From the NCBI GenBank assembly GCA_026874595.1, contig CM049306.1, positions 110,030,142-110,094,141 of the forward strand: DNA of 64,000 bases, given 5' to 3'. Origin of the DNA: Sipunculus nudus (taxonomy: Eukaryota > Annelida > Sipuncula > Golfingiida > Sipunculidae). The notes beneath the pieces were generated by a model. The model saw only the letters and a program-made list of their open reading frames with translations. It ran no database searches and had not been told where the DNA came from. Both the position numbers and the translations under genes were made by a program. Below are positions 35,673-47,900 of this stretch, in pieces (the first letter of the stretch is position 1; each line of letters opens with the position of its first letter).

Positions 35673-38600
35673 CTAAAATTTGAAAAAAAATATGAAGTAA
35701 ATTTTCTGCATTACAGAGTGTATTATATTTTGTATAGTATTTTATACCAAAAGTGTTTTGTGTTTGATGGGTTATAGTTTGTATTTTTTTTAAATATTAT
35801 CCGACAGGAAAACAGGTTATTATAAAAAAAGACAGCCCTTGTTTATTCAAAAGATGTAATGTGACCACAATCTAACATTAAAAAAATATTAATATAACAT
35901 CCTCTGTTCTTGTTTTGGAAGCCAGTTATCGATTAGTCACGATATTCTCTGATCACCAGGACTGTAATGACAATATACTAAAATATACAGGGACATTCTC
36001 TGTTAATATAACAACACAATAAACATATACACAAGGGCTACAAGAACAATCTATGTTAACATAACACTTCAAAAAACATTTACACAAGCGCACAGGAACA
36101 GTCTCTTACAATAAACCTATACACAAGTGTGTAGGAACACTCCTCTAAAATCTTGATATAAGCCATAGCTTTACCTGTCTTGGGGAGCCATGAGCTTTAC
36201 AGAACTTGTACAGAGCGACTCCCGGTATCCACACCATTGAACTGGCAGCTATCATCACTCCCATGACGTTGGCCCACCTCGGGTAAACGTAAGAGTTGTT
36301 GTAAACCAGGCCTCTAAAGGTCACAATACTAAACAGAAAAATTCCCTGAAATTAAGAAAAAGGCAAACATTAGGTGCCCTGATTTATTTTTATCCTAAGC
36401 CTCGGTCGCAACCGGGATGCGGTCGCCGTACGGCTAGTGTTTTGGGCTATGCCGTGCGGTAGACGCACGGCAACCGTGCGTTTTTCAAAGGCCGCAGGCG
36501 CTCCGCAACGACCGTTACTGCCATTAGCGCAAGCACTTAAGTTGATGCGGCTTCCGTGCGTCAGGCAGCCACCTACGGGCTCCGTACGGGCACCGTTAGG
36601 TAGACGTATGGATGTCGTAGGATGCTCGTGCGATTTTTAACGCCTACTCGGCTACCCGAGAGACGTACGGTGTACCCGCGGCTGTCGTAAGGGGTCTTTA
36701 CGGCTTCCGTAAGGTTAGCTTGCGGCGTCCACAGGGTTAGCTTACTTTTCCGTGCGATGGCCGTAAGAATGAGGAAGACACCTTGCCGTAACCGCACGTC
36801 GGCCTCATTAGTGTGCTGTGGTTTAAAAAACCGAACAGTGATCAACGGTGTGCGGTGACTGCAGCGGGTTGTGACCGAGGCTTAAGTATTCCTGCGGTCC
36901 CAAAAACCGCATGGTACTCTACGGTTTGCGGTGACCGCAGCGGGTTGTGACCGAGACTATATATAGGTATGAATGGACTGGTTTCCTCTTTACATTGGGC
37001 GGTCAGAGGGGAATCGAGAAATAAATTTCTAGGATGGGGCGTTTGTACTATAAAGGGGAATCAAGCAGAAAGCAAGTTTAACATATATTGTAGCATATAT
37101 ATCAAGTAGCGTATTATTGAACTATTATAAATATAAATGTTTATGTTTCCAGATCGTTACCATTCTATCGTAAAAAAGGTCTCTCCTGGTCCCTTATTAT
37201 TGCCAATGTCAATTCATAAAATATTCTTCTTTAATTAGCTGGTTAGCGAGTTCACTATGTACCTATGAAGGCATGTCCCGGCGGAATTTTTTAAGAAGAT
37301 TTTATTTTATCTTACTTAAACATGTATTATTGGGGCAGTAATATTGTAAAATCTTTGTTTCTTAACTGCCAACTCTAGTATATTTTGTGAAGCAATGTCT
37401 GTTATTTGTAATTTAGAAAATCACATCACGCCTGATAACTAGATATAAACAATTGCTGCACTCTCTTAGATTCTACTAATCATTTTAAGGCCCCGCATTT
37501 ACTATGAAACTCATAAAACTCTGTATAAAAAACACCTACTGTACAAAGAAGAGGTGCGAGTTCACTCCAGCAGACCCACAACCACGGGTTGATCCGGAAT
37601 CCTATCATCATCTCTATAGCGTCATAAAACCGCCACGCTCCTGTCAAACACACGTATGTACAATCTACATTACAAACAAATTATGATACTTCGCCAAACG
37701 TTTATAACGGCAATTTCCTCAATTACCATTGTATCCCACAACCAGGACAGCTGTGGTCTGAGGTGATCTTTAATCTTGTATAATTTCTCCGGACAATTCT
37801 TTTACAACTGTTTTATTTTTAAATGTAATGGCATGCCTTACTCTGCAGTCAATAGTCCAATACATTGTTGATGAATAAATGTACATGAAAACACACATTT
37901 ACACATTTATTGAATATCTCATCAACCTAAATCCTACATATTGCATGTGATATATGGTTAGTAATTTCAATAGTGTAATAGTAATCATAACTAATGTAGG
38001 TTTTGCAGTATTTCAAATAATTTTTGTAGTTCACCTGTAAATTTAGCTTATAATGACGAACTTATAATGATGAACTGGGTGAACAAGTAGTTGAACACAC
38101 ACACATTTATAAACACGTATTTTTAATGTTTGTCTAAAACATGCATGAATTTACACTTACCAAAAAACCAGGCCACGGCGACACATTCAAAGAAACACAC
38201 CCACAGTAAAGTCATCCCACTTGAAGCATAGTAGTCGAAGATCTGGAAGACGTACATCCCGCCCTGTGCAGATTAAAAAGAAAAACCAAGATGAAACAGT
38301 TCAAGATGCGTGTACATTTCTTCTTGTGTTAAAGAAAACAGACATATTGTGGAATAATCATCCCTATACAGGAGAAAAGAAAGACATACCGTATTACTGA
38401 AATAATCATCATTATAAACTGTACCATATTGACATAAAAATTAGACGTAAAAATTTCTCCCATACAATTTTATTGAGAGCAAGTCTCCGCCAAGAAAAAA
38501 AAACAACGCAACAACAACTCCTGGGTTCGCTTCTTTATCAGAATCCTCAAGGACCATTAACCCCTAGTCCCAACCACAGCCCTCGGATCCTCAGGGATAT

Positions 38601-41600
38601 TTAATCCGTATAGTCCCAACCACAGCCCTCGGATCCTCAGGGATATTTAATCCCTATAGTCCCAACCACAGCTCTCGGATCCTCAGGGATATTTAATCCC
38701 TATAGACCCAACCACAGCCCTCGGATCCTCAGGGATATTTAATCCCTAAAGTCCCAACCACAGCCCTCGGATCCTCAGGGATATTTAATCCCTATAGTCC
38801 CAACAACAGCTCTCGGATCCCCAGGGATATTTAATCCCTATAGTCCCAACCACAGCTCTCGGATCCTCAGGGATATTTAATCCCTAAAGTCCCAACCACA
38901 GCCCTCGGATCCTCAGGGATATTTAATCCCTATAGTCCCAACAACAGCTCTCGGATCCCCAGGGATATTTAATCCCTATAGTCCCAACCACAGCTCTCGG
39001 ATCCTCAGGGATATTAAATCCCTATAGTCCCAACCACAGCCCTCGGATCCTCAGGGATATTTAATCCCTATAGTCCCAACCACAGCCCTCGGATCCTCAG
39101 GGATATTTAATCCCTATAGTCCCAACCACAGCCCTCGGATCCTCAAGGATATTTAATCCCTATAGTCCCAACCACAGCCCTCGGATCCTCAAGGATATTA
39201 AATCCCTATAGTCCCAACCACAGCCCTCGGATCCTCAGGGATATTTAATCCTTATAGTCCCAACCACAGCCCTCGGATCCTCAGGGATATTTAATCCCTA
39301 TAGTCCCAACCACAGCCCTCGGATCCTCAGGGATATTTAATCCCTATAGTCCCAACCACAGCCCTCGGATCCTCAAGGATATTTAATCCCTATAGTCCCA
39401 ACCACAGCTCTCGGATCCTCAGGGATATTTAATCCCTATAGTCCCAACCACAGCCCTCGGATCCTCAGGGATATTTAATCCCTATAGTCCCAACCACAGC
39501 CCTCGGATCCTCAGGGATATTTAATCCCTATAGTCCCAACCACTGCCCTCGGATCCTCAGGGATATTTAATCCCTTCAGTCCCAACCACTGCTCTCGGAT
39601 CCTCAGGGATATTTAATCCCTTCAGTCCCAACCACAGCCCTCGGATCCTCAGGGATATTTAATCCCTATAGTCCCAACCACAGCCCTCGGATCCTCAGGG
39701 ATATTTAATCCCTATAGTCCCAACCACAGCTCTCGGATCCCTAAGGATATTTATTTCTAGCCCATATCACTGCCCCGGGCAAACATTTATAGAAATCAAT
39801 TCAGTAAGTATTCCGTTGTCCTACCGACAAACACGCAACCAAAATATGATGTAATAGAGACATAGTCGCCAGCCCTGTCGTGCAGACAATTGTAGACGAT
39901 TTCATGAAATTCCCGTTTAGGGGTGGAATAAGGGGGTGGCTGAGAGGCTGCAGCCAGAGGCCTCGGTATTTATAGGGGCCCCCGAAAATAAGTAAATAAT
40001 AAATGTAAAACGAATTTTATTGCTTGATTGATTTGACGAGGAGGGAGGATGGCGAAAGTCAGCAATGCGATAACTAGCACTTCCGGAATGAAATCTTATT
40101 GGTGTTATGATGTGTAATACACTTCCTTCGGAGGTTTATTATAGATAATAATATAATCATTCGAGACACGAAGAAAAATATCTTACCTCTATTACATTAC
40201 CTCTGTATATAATTAGAATTATGTCTTTAGTTCTCCTGATAGACCATGCATGTAATACTCCTGCTGTGACGCTGATGTTACCTGCTCACCCAAGTAAATC
40301 AAGAGGTAGTTACATTTTAGACATGCAGTGAGCGGTTGAATAAAGTAATTGTTTTTGCTTCATGCTCACGGAAGCTTAGATATTAAACAATGTGGAAAAT
40401 ACATTTTTCAAACTAAAATCAGGTGTGCATTTTTTGGGAGAAAGAGACTCAGTGTCACATGCAGAACGTAAAATGAAAAAAGTAGGGTGTTTGCAAAGGA
40501 GGTCAACTGGCGCCTGCATGATAATTTTTCAAACTGTTCAAACATTTTTTATTGGGCTCTCAATTTCGTATATTGTCCTGTCGGCATAAACCATTTTAAA
40601 TGGTTTTCAATAAATAACTTGCAAACGATATTATTTCAAAATCATTAATTCCGATTCAGAATAGCAGTAGAGAATCGCAAACTTACTTGAGGTCAGTCAT
40701 TTTACACGGTGAGTGTTTCTCTCTTTCTAGTATACATGTTATAAACTCCGATTTAGTCAGCACAGTCATGTGATTTAGTAATGTTATTTACACATTCTTT
40801 ACTTTTGTCTTTCAATATATTTGATATTTATATGATATCACAAATTAAATTATTAAAACATATAATTAGTATTTATTATAATGATTGTTATATTCATAAA
40901 ACTGGTGTCACTGGATTACAAGGTCATCAAAGATTACTTTGGATAATTCCGTTTTCAGCATGAATTATGGGAAAATTGGAAATTCTTTTCTAGGGTCCAG
41001 GTTTGTGCATTACACACTGCCGGATATCGCTATTAATAATGTATTATCACTGTCAGCAATCGAACAACATGAATTAACTGTCCGTATTTATCTTAAAATT
41101 TTACTTTAGTGTGGGCGGGGTATAAGGGCCTTCAAGAAGGGATATAAAGAAAGACGACAAAACGACTGTTAGACAAAACGACGAAATGCTTAATTTCTTG
41201 ACATTTTGTCTAATATCTGTCTTAAGAGATAAGCAAAAGTGTATTATTTTGCGAATTTTGCCCTATCCCATAAATTCATTAGCTTGGACATCACTCTTAA
41301 TTAACATCAAGGACGTGTCATTTTTAATGAATTTGTAAGTTCGCTGAACTTCAATGATGTAAACGTGCCATGTAATGCTATACTAATGAATATGTTACCA
41401 TCATAATCTAAATACATAGTATGACATAACACGGACGAGTCTTGTACACAGCTTCAATTGATGAAAGGGTCCCTGCTTTCAGCAAAGCCAGGGAGCCTAT
41501 ACAACCTTCATCCGCCCCTGCTCTAGCTCGCTTATGGGCAAACATATAGGGAGATTTGCAGCGGAGTCACTGAAAGCTTGAAATCTCGGTTATTCTCGTT

Positions 41601-41909
41601 TGACACAAAATGTAGCAAGATTTTACGAGACTGGCGACTGAAAATTCACGAGTCTGTGTGTTTTTTTTTAGTCTTTTTACCTAATCACTATTCTTCATAA
41701 ATAGTCTATAAAGAAGAAACGGGTATAATGTTTACTCAAAAGTAGCTGGTTATATTGTATGGCAATAATGAGATATGTAAAACAAAAGACCATTTCATAT
41801 CGATCAGTCATCTTTCAAATAAAGTGTATGTTAATCAAGCGAGTGAATCAGGCAGTTAATATATTGACTGAAAATATCAGTAATTTACACAATGACAAAT
41901 TAATATATT

Positions 41910-41958
<49 letters not shown>

Positions 41959-44900
41959 GTGTGTGTCCGGTTAGGAGACCACGTGTTTTCTTGGGAAACT
42001 GAAACCGCAGTGTCACTGCTGACACTACTGCTGACTAAGCTTTCAAATCAACATGGATGCACCTGGTACCGCATTAGAACAGACAACATGGCCTTGATCT
42101 TATTGGTATATACAGTGCTGGATAGGAGAACAATGAACTGAGCCCCTGTTTCGTAGGCCAGGACAAGTCACAGCATAAACTTATCTCTGTCGGATAAAGA
42201 TGTTGCACAGTTATTTGTGTAGATGAATCCTTAGCAAACCAGTATACTTACTCTTGTGACAAATACGAGCCCCGCCAGGAACCCACAGCAGCAGTACGCC
42301 AGGACAACCAGAGCCCGCTTCTTCTTGACTCTCATCTGGGGAAACCAGTCTAACAGAACGGTTATTATTGACTCCATGGCGACGAACTGAAATACAGGAA
42401 TCTGTATTACTTTAAATATGATCTAATTCCAAACAAGCCCCCGCCTTACTGCTGATGGCCCCTCTCAACTCTACCTACGTGATAAGGACTCTGAGGACAG
42501 AGCTCCCCCACTAATTTAGAATTGTGCTAATTTTGGCATAAAAACTTAAACAACGTACAATTCAGTGTGCAGAAGAGAGTTAATCTAGTCTGAATTTCAC
42601 ATAACTTGACATTTGTGTAATAAAAACTATGCGTATAATTAATATTTTATTACAATTGTAAAAAAGGAGTTTTGTTTTAAACAAATCACATTATATATAT
42701 ATATATATATTATATATATATATCATTAGGTAAAACATTATACAATACAGGAAACAGCATTTAGAATTGTGAGACAAGTTGGTTTACGTGTGAATGCTGG
42801 GATAGAGAGCACCTGTTGACCCCTACCTGACTGTCAAGACCGAGTAACAAGAGCATGAAGAAAAACATGGCCGACCACAATTGTGACAGCGGCATCTGGG
42901 TGACGGCCTTGGGGTAGGCTATGAAGGTCAAACCAGGGCCTAAAACGACAGGTGTTAATAATACCTAGCTCATCAATCTGACATTTATTTATTGATATTT
43001 ACACTTATCATAAAGACCTTATTCAGTTTGTTGCTCATTTGTTTTAGCCTGGTTAATATATTATTAATCACACATTTGTGTGTGTATGTGTGTGTGTGTG
43101 TGTGTGTAAAACGATGAAAATTTAAAGTTATACACTTCATTCGTTAAACTGTAAGCCACACAGTATTGGTTTTGCTCCTGATTAATATCAAAGTTGGTGT
43201 TGCTGTCAATTAAACAACCATCTTAATCTATGATGAACCACCTGATGACATGTTTTAATCGTTCCATGGTTTAATCGATACTGAAAAAAAAAATAATAAT
43301 AATAAATAAAAAACCTCTCAAACCTTTTTCGGCGACCATGTCTATGCTTGTGCCTTGCAGATTTGCCATAAACCCAAGAGTGGTAAAAATGGCGAATCCC
43401 GCGTACATGCTTGTCCCGCTGTTTATCAGACAAATGATGGAGCAGTCCCTGAAAAAAAGTTTCATATCTAGGAGACCTGTAGCAAGGAGACACAGAGCCA
43501 GGTTACACTTAACCAGGTGACACGTAGCGATGAGACACGTAGCCAGGTGACAGGTAAAAAGGAACACGTAGCCAGGTGAAACGTAGCAAGGAAACACGTG
43601 GCTAGGTGACACGTAACATGGAAACACGTAGCCAGGTGACACGTAGCCAGGTGACAGGTAAAAAGGAACACGTAGCCAGGTGAAACGTAGCAAGGAAACA
43701 CGTGGCTAGGTGACACGTAACATGGAAACACGTAGCCAGGTGACACGTTACAAGCTAGGAGACACGTAGCCAGGAGACACGTAACAAGGAAACACGTCGA
43801 CAGGTGACACTGAACAAGGAGACACGTAGCCAGGTGACACGTAGCAAGGAAACACGTAGCCAGGTGACACGTTACAAGGAGACACGTATCCAGGTGACAC
43901 GTAGTAAGGAGACCCGTGGCACGGTGACAATTAACAAGGAGACACGTAGCCAGGTGACACGTAACAAGGAAACACCAGGCACGGTGACACGTAACGGGGA
44001 GACACGTAGCAAGGAGACACCTAGCCAGGTGAAACGTAACAAGGAAACACATAGCCAGGTGTCACGTAACAAAGAAAAACGTAGCCAGGAGACACGTAAC
44101 AAGGAGACGAGTAATAAATTCTGGTTAAGATTTAATGCCATGACAGAATTTCAAGAAAATATTTTCTTTTCTGCTTGTACATCTGGTTCAATGCATTATT
44201 ATAAGTGCTGACGAGTGGTGCAAGTTTGTATTAATAAGAAAATCGGCCTTTTCAGGAAGTTACCCGTTATATTTTTTTTATTCGCATACTTTGGACCTAC
44301 TTGTAGAAATTCTTTTGGAATTTATTGTAACTTCCCAATGCAGTCAGTGCTCCGTTTGCTACAGCATACGAGTAGAAGATCTGGGTACCAGCGTCTATCC
44401 ACACCTGAAAATCAGACATATTAAAAGGATGGAGATTAACATACTAATTCCAAACATTAAAGTATCCTGTTGCTAGTCCCTCTTGATTATAAATGTAAGA
44501 ACGTATTAGTATTACCACTGTAACAGCACAGTGTGCATTAGCGGAGTTTGTGAGCGTCACCGCAGCTTCTGAATACACAGATAGCGTAGGTATAAACGTA
44601 GTGAAGAGGGTAATGTAGTCCGTTAAAATATGATAAGAATGATTAAACTTATTATAAAAATTACATAAGCATTGATGTAATTATGGTAATGTTATCACAG
44701 AGTATTTTGCAAGCATGGCATGTGCAATGTAAACAGAAAGTATTTCCTTGATATGTAACAAATTTTGATTTTAAAGTTTGACAGTTGAGACACCTAGTCC
44801 CAACCATCCCACATAGCCCATCAAGAAGATTTCCTTTTTAATAGAAACGATCTCTGGCGGAAGGTGATTAAGAAGATGAAGATTAGCATACTATAAAACA

Positions 44901-47900
44901 AAAATTTTATAAACAGTGAAACATGTTTCGTGTTGGTGGTCCCGCTTGCTTATAATGCAAGAACGTATAAGTAATACCATGTTGAAGAAAGTAACATTGT
45001 GTCAAGTTCGATGCTATTTTGATTACGTTACATTTAACAAGTAGAATGTAAATACAAATATACCTGACTGTCAGCAAGTCTAGAAAAATCGGGCTTTAGG
45101 TAATATATGACGCCGTCTATTGCTCCTGGGAGAGTGGCCCCTCGTATCAACAAACACGTCAGCACCACGTAGGGAAAGGTGGCCGTAAAATACATCACCT
45201 GAAACAGTACTAGTACATGAGGGAAAAACAGAGCACCAGTACATGAGGAGAAACAGGGCATCAGTAATGAGGAGAAACAGAGCACCAGTACATGAGGAGA
45301 AACAGAGCACCAGTATATGAGGAGAAACAGAGCACCAGTGCATGTGGAGAAACAGAGCACCAGTAAATAAGGGAAAACAGAGCACCAGTGCATGAGGAGA
45401 AACAGAGCACCAGTATATGATTAGAAACAGAGCACCAGTACATGAGGAGAAACAGAGCACCAATACATGAGGAGAAACAGAGCACCAGTGCATGTGGAGA
45501 AACAGAGCACCAGTACATGAGGGAAAAACAGAGCACCAGTGCATGAGGAGAAACAGAGCACCAGTATATGAGGAGAAACAGAGCACCAGTACATGAGGAG
45601 AAACAGAGCACCAGTACATGAGGGAAAAACAGAGCACCAGTGCATGAGGAGAAACAGAGCACCAGTACATGAGGAGAAACAGAGCACCAGTACATGAGGA
45701 GAAACAGGGCACAAGTAATGAGGAGAAACAGAGCACCAGTACATGAGGGAAAAACAGAGCACCAGTGCATGAGGAGAAACAGAGCACCAGTACATGAGGA
45801 GAAACAGAGCTCCAGTACATGAGGAGAAACAGGGCACAAGTAATGAGGAGAAACAGAGCACCAGTACATGAAGGAAAAACAGAGCACCAGTACATGAGGA
45901 GAAACAGAGCACCAGTAATGAGGAGAAACAGAGTACCAGTACATGAGGGAAAAACAGAGCACCAGTGCATGAGGAGAAACAGAGCACAAGTAATGAGGAG
46001 AAACAGGGCACCAGTACATGAGGAGAAACAGGGCACCAGTAATGAGGAGAAACAGAGCACCAGTACATGAGGGAAAAACAGAGCACCAATACATGAGGAG
46101 AAACAGAGCACCAGTAATGAGGAGAAACAGAGTACCAGTACATGAGGGAAAAACAGAGCACCAGTACATGAGAGAAACAGGGCACCAGTAATGAGGAGAA
46201 ACAGAGCACCAGTACATGAAGAGAAACAGAGCACCAGTACATGAGGAGAAACAGGGCACCAGTGCATGTGGAGAAACAGAGCACCAGTACATGAGGGAAA
46301 AACAGAGCACCAGTGCATGAGGAGAAACAGAGCACCAGTATATGAGGAGAAACAGAGCACCAGTACATGAGGAGAAACAGAGCACCAGTACATGAAAAGA
46401 AACAGAGTACCAGTACATGATGGAAAAACAGAGCACCAGTACATGAGGAGAAACAGGGCACCAGTCATGAGGAGAAACAGAGTACCAGTACATGAGGGAA
46501 AAACAGAGCACCAGTACATGAGGAGAAACAGGGCACAAGTAATGAGGAGAAAAAGAGTGCCAGTACATGAAGGAAAAACAAAGCACCAGTACATGAGGAG
46601 AAACAGGGCACCAGTAATAAGGAGAAACAGAGCAACAGTACATGAGGAGTAACAGAGCACCAGTACATGAGGAGAAACAGAGCACCAGTGCATGTGGAGA
46701 AACAGAGCACCAGTACATGAGGGAAAAACAGAGCACCAGTGCATGAGGAGAAACAGAGCACCAGTATATGAGGAGAAACAGAGCACCAGTACATGAGGAG
46801 AAACAGAGCACCAGTACATGAGGGAAAAACAGAGCACCAGTGCATGAGGAGAAACAGAGCACCAGTACATGAGGAGAAACAGAGCACCAGTACATGAGGG
46901 AAAAACAGAGCACCAGTGCATGAGGAGAAACAGAGCACCAGTACAATAGGGAAAAACAGAGCACCAGTCATGAGGAGAAACAGAGCATCAGAACATGAGG
47001 AGAAACAGAGCCCCAGTACATGAGGAGAAACAGAGCACCAGTACATGAGGAGAAACAGAGCACCAGTATATGAGGAGAAACAGAGCACTAGTACATGAGG
47101 AAAAACAGAACACCAGTACATAAGGAGAAACAGAGCACCAGTACATGAGGAGAAACAGAGCACCAGTACATGAGGGGACAGAGCACCAGAACATGAGGGA
47201 AAAACAGAGCACCAGTGCATGAGGAGAAACAGAGCACCAGTACAATAGGGAAAAACAGAGCACCAGTCATGAGGAGAAACAGAGCATCAGTACATGAGGA
47301 GAAACAGAGCCCCAGTACATGAGGAGAAACAGAGCACCAGTACATGAGGAGAAACAGAGCACCAGTAAATGAAGAGAAACAGAGCACTAGTACATGAGGA
47401 AAAACAGAACACCAGTACATAAGGAGAAACAGAGCACCAGTACATGAGGGAAAAACAGAGCACCAGTGCATGAGGAGAAACAGAGCACCAGTATATGAGG
47501 AGAAACAGAGCACCAGTACATGAGGACAACAGAGCACCAGTACATGAGGAGAAACAGAGCACCAGTATATGAGGAGAAACAGAGCACTAGTACATGAGGA
47601 AAAACAGAACACCAGTACATAAGGAGAAACAGAGCACCAGTACATGAGGGAAAAACAGAGCACCAGTGCATGAGGAGAAACAGAGCACCAGTATATGAGG
47701 AGAAACAGAGCACCAGTACATGAGGAGAAACAGAGCACCAGTACATGAGGGAAAAACAGAGCACCAGTGCATGAGGAGAAACAGAGCACCAGTACATGAG
47801 GAGAAACAGAGCACCAGTACATGAGGAGAAACAGGGCACAAGTAATGAGGAGAAACAGAGCACCAGTACATGAGGGAAAAACAGAGCACCAGTGCATGAG

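Noticed and set aside
36437-36845. Arg-rich frames of 67 and 90 codons on opposite strands
   Set aside because: Both lie in the GC-rich MITE between its inverted ends; the basic composition follows from CG-rich words.
43271-44211. Repetitive frames on both strands with five-residue periods
   Set aside because: By-product of the 15-bp array. Only the part 43324-43448 is coding, and in the SLC6 frame.
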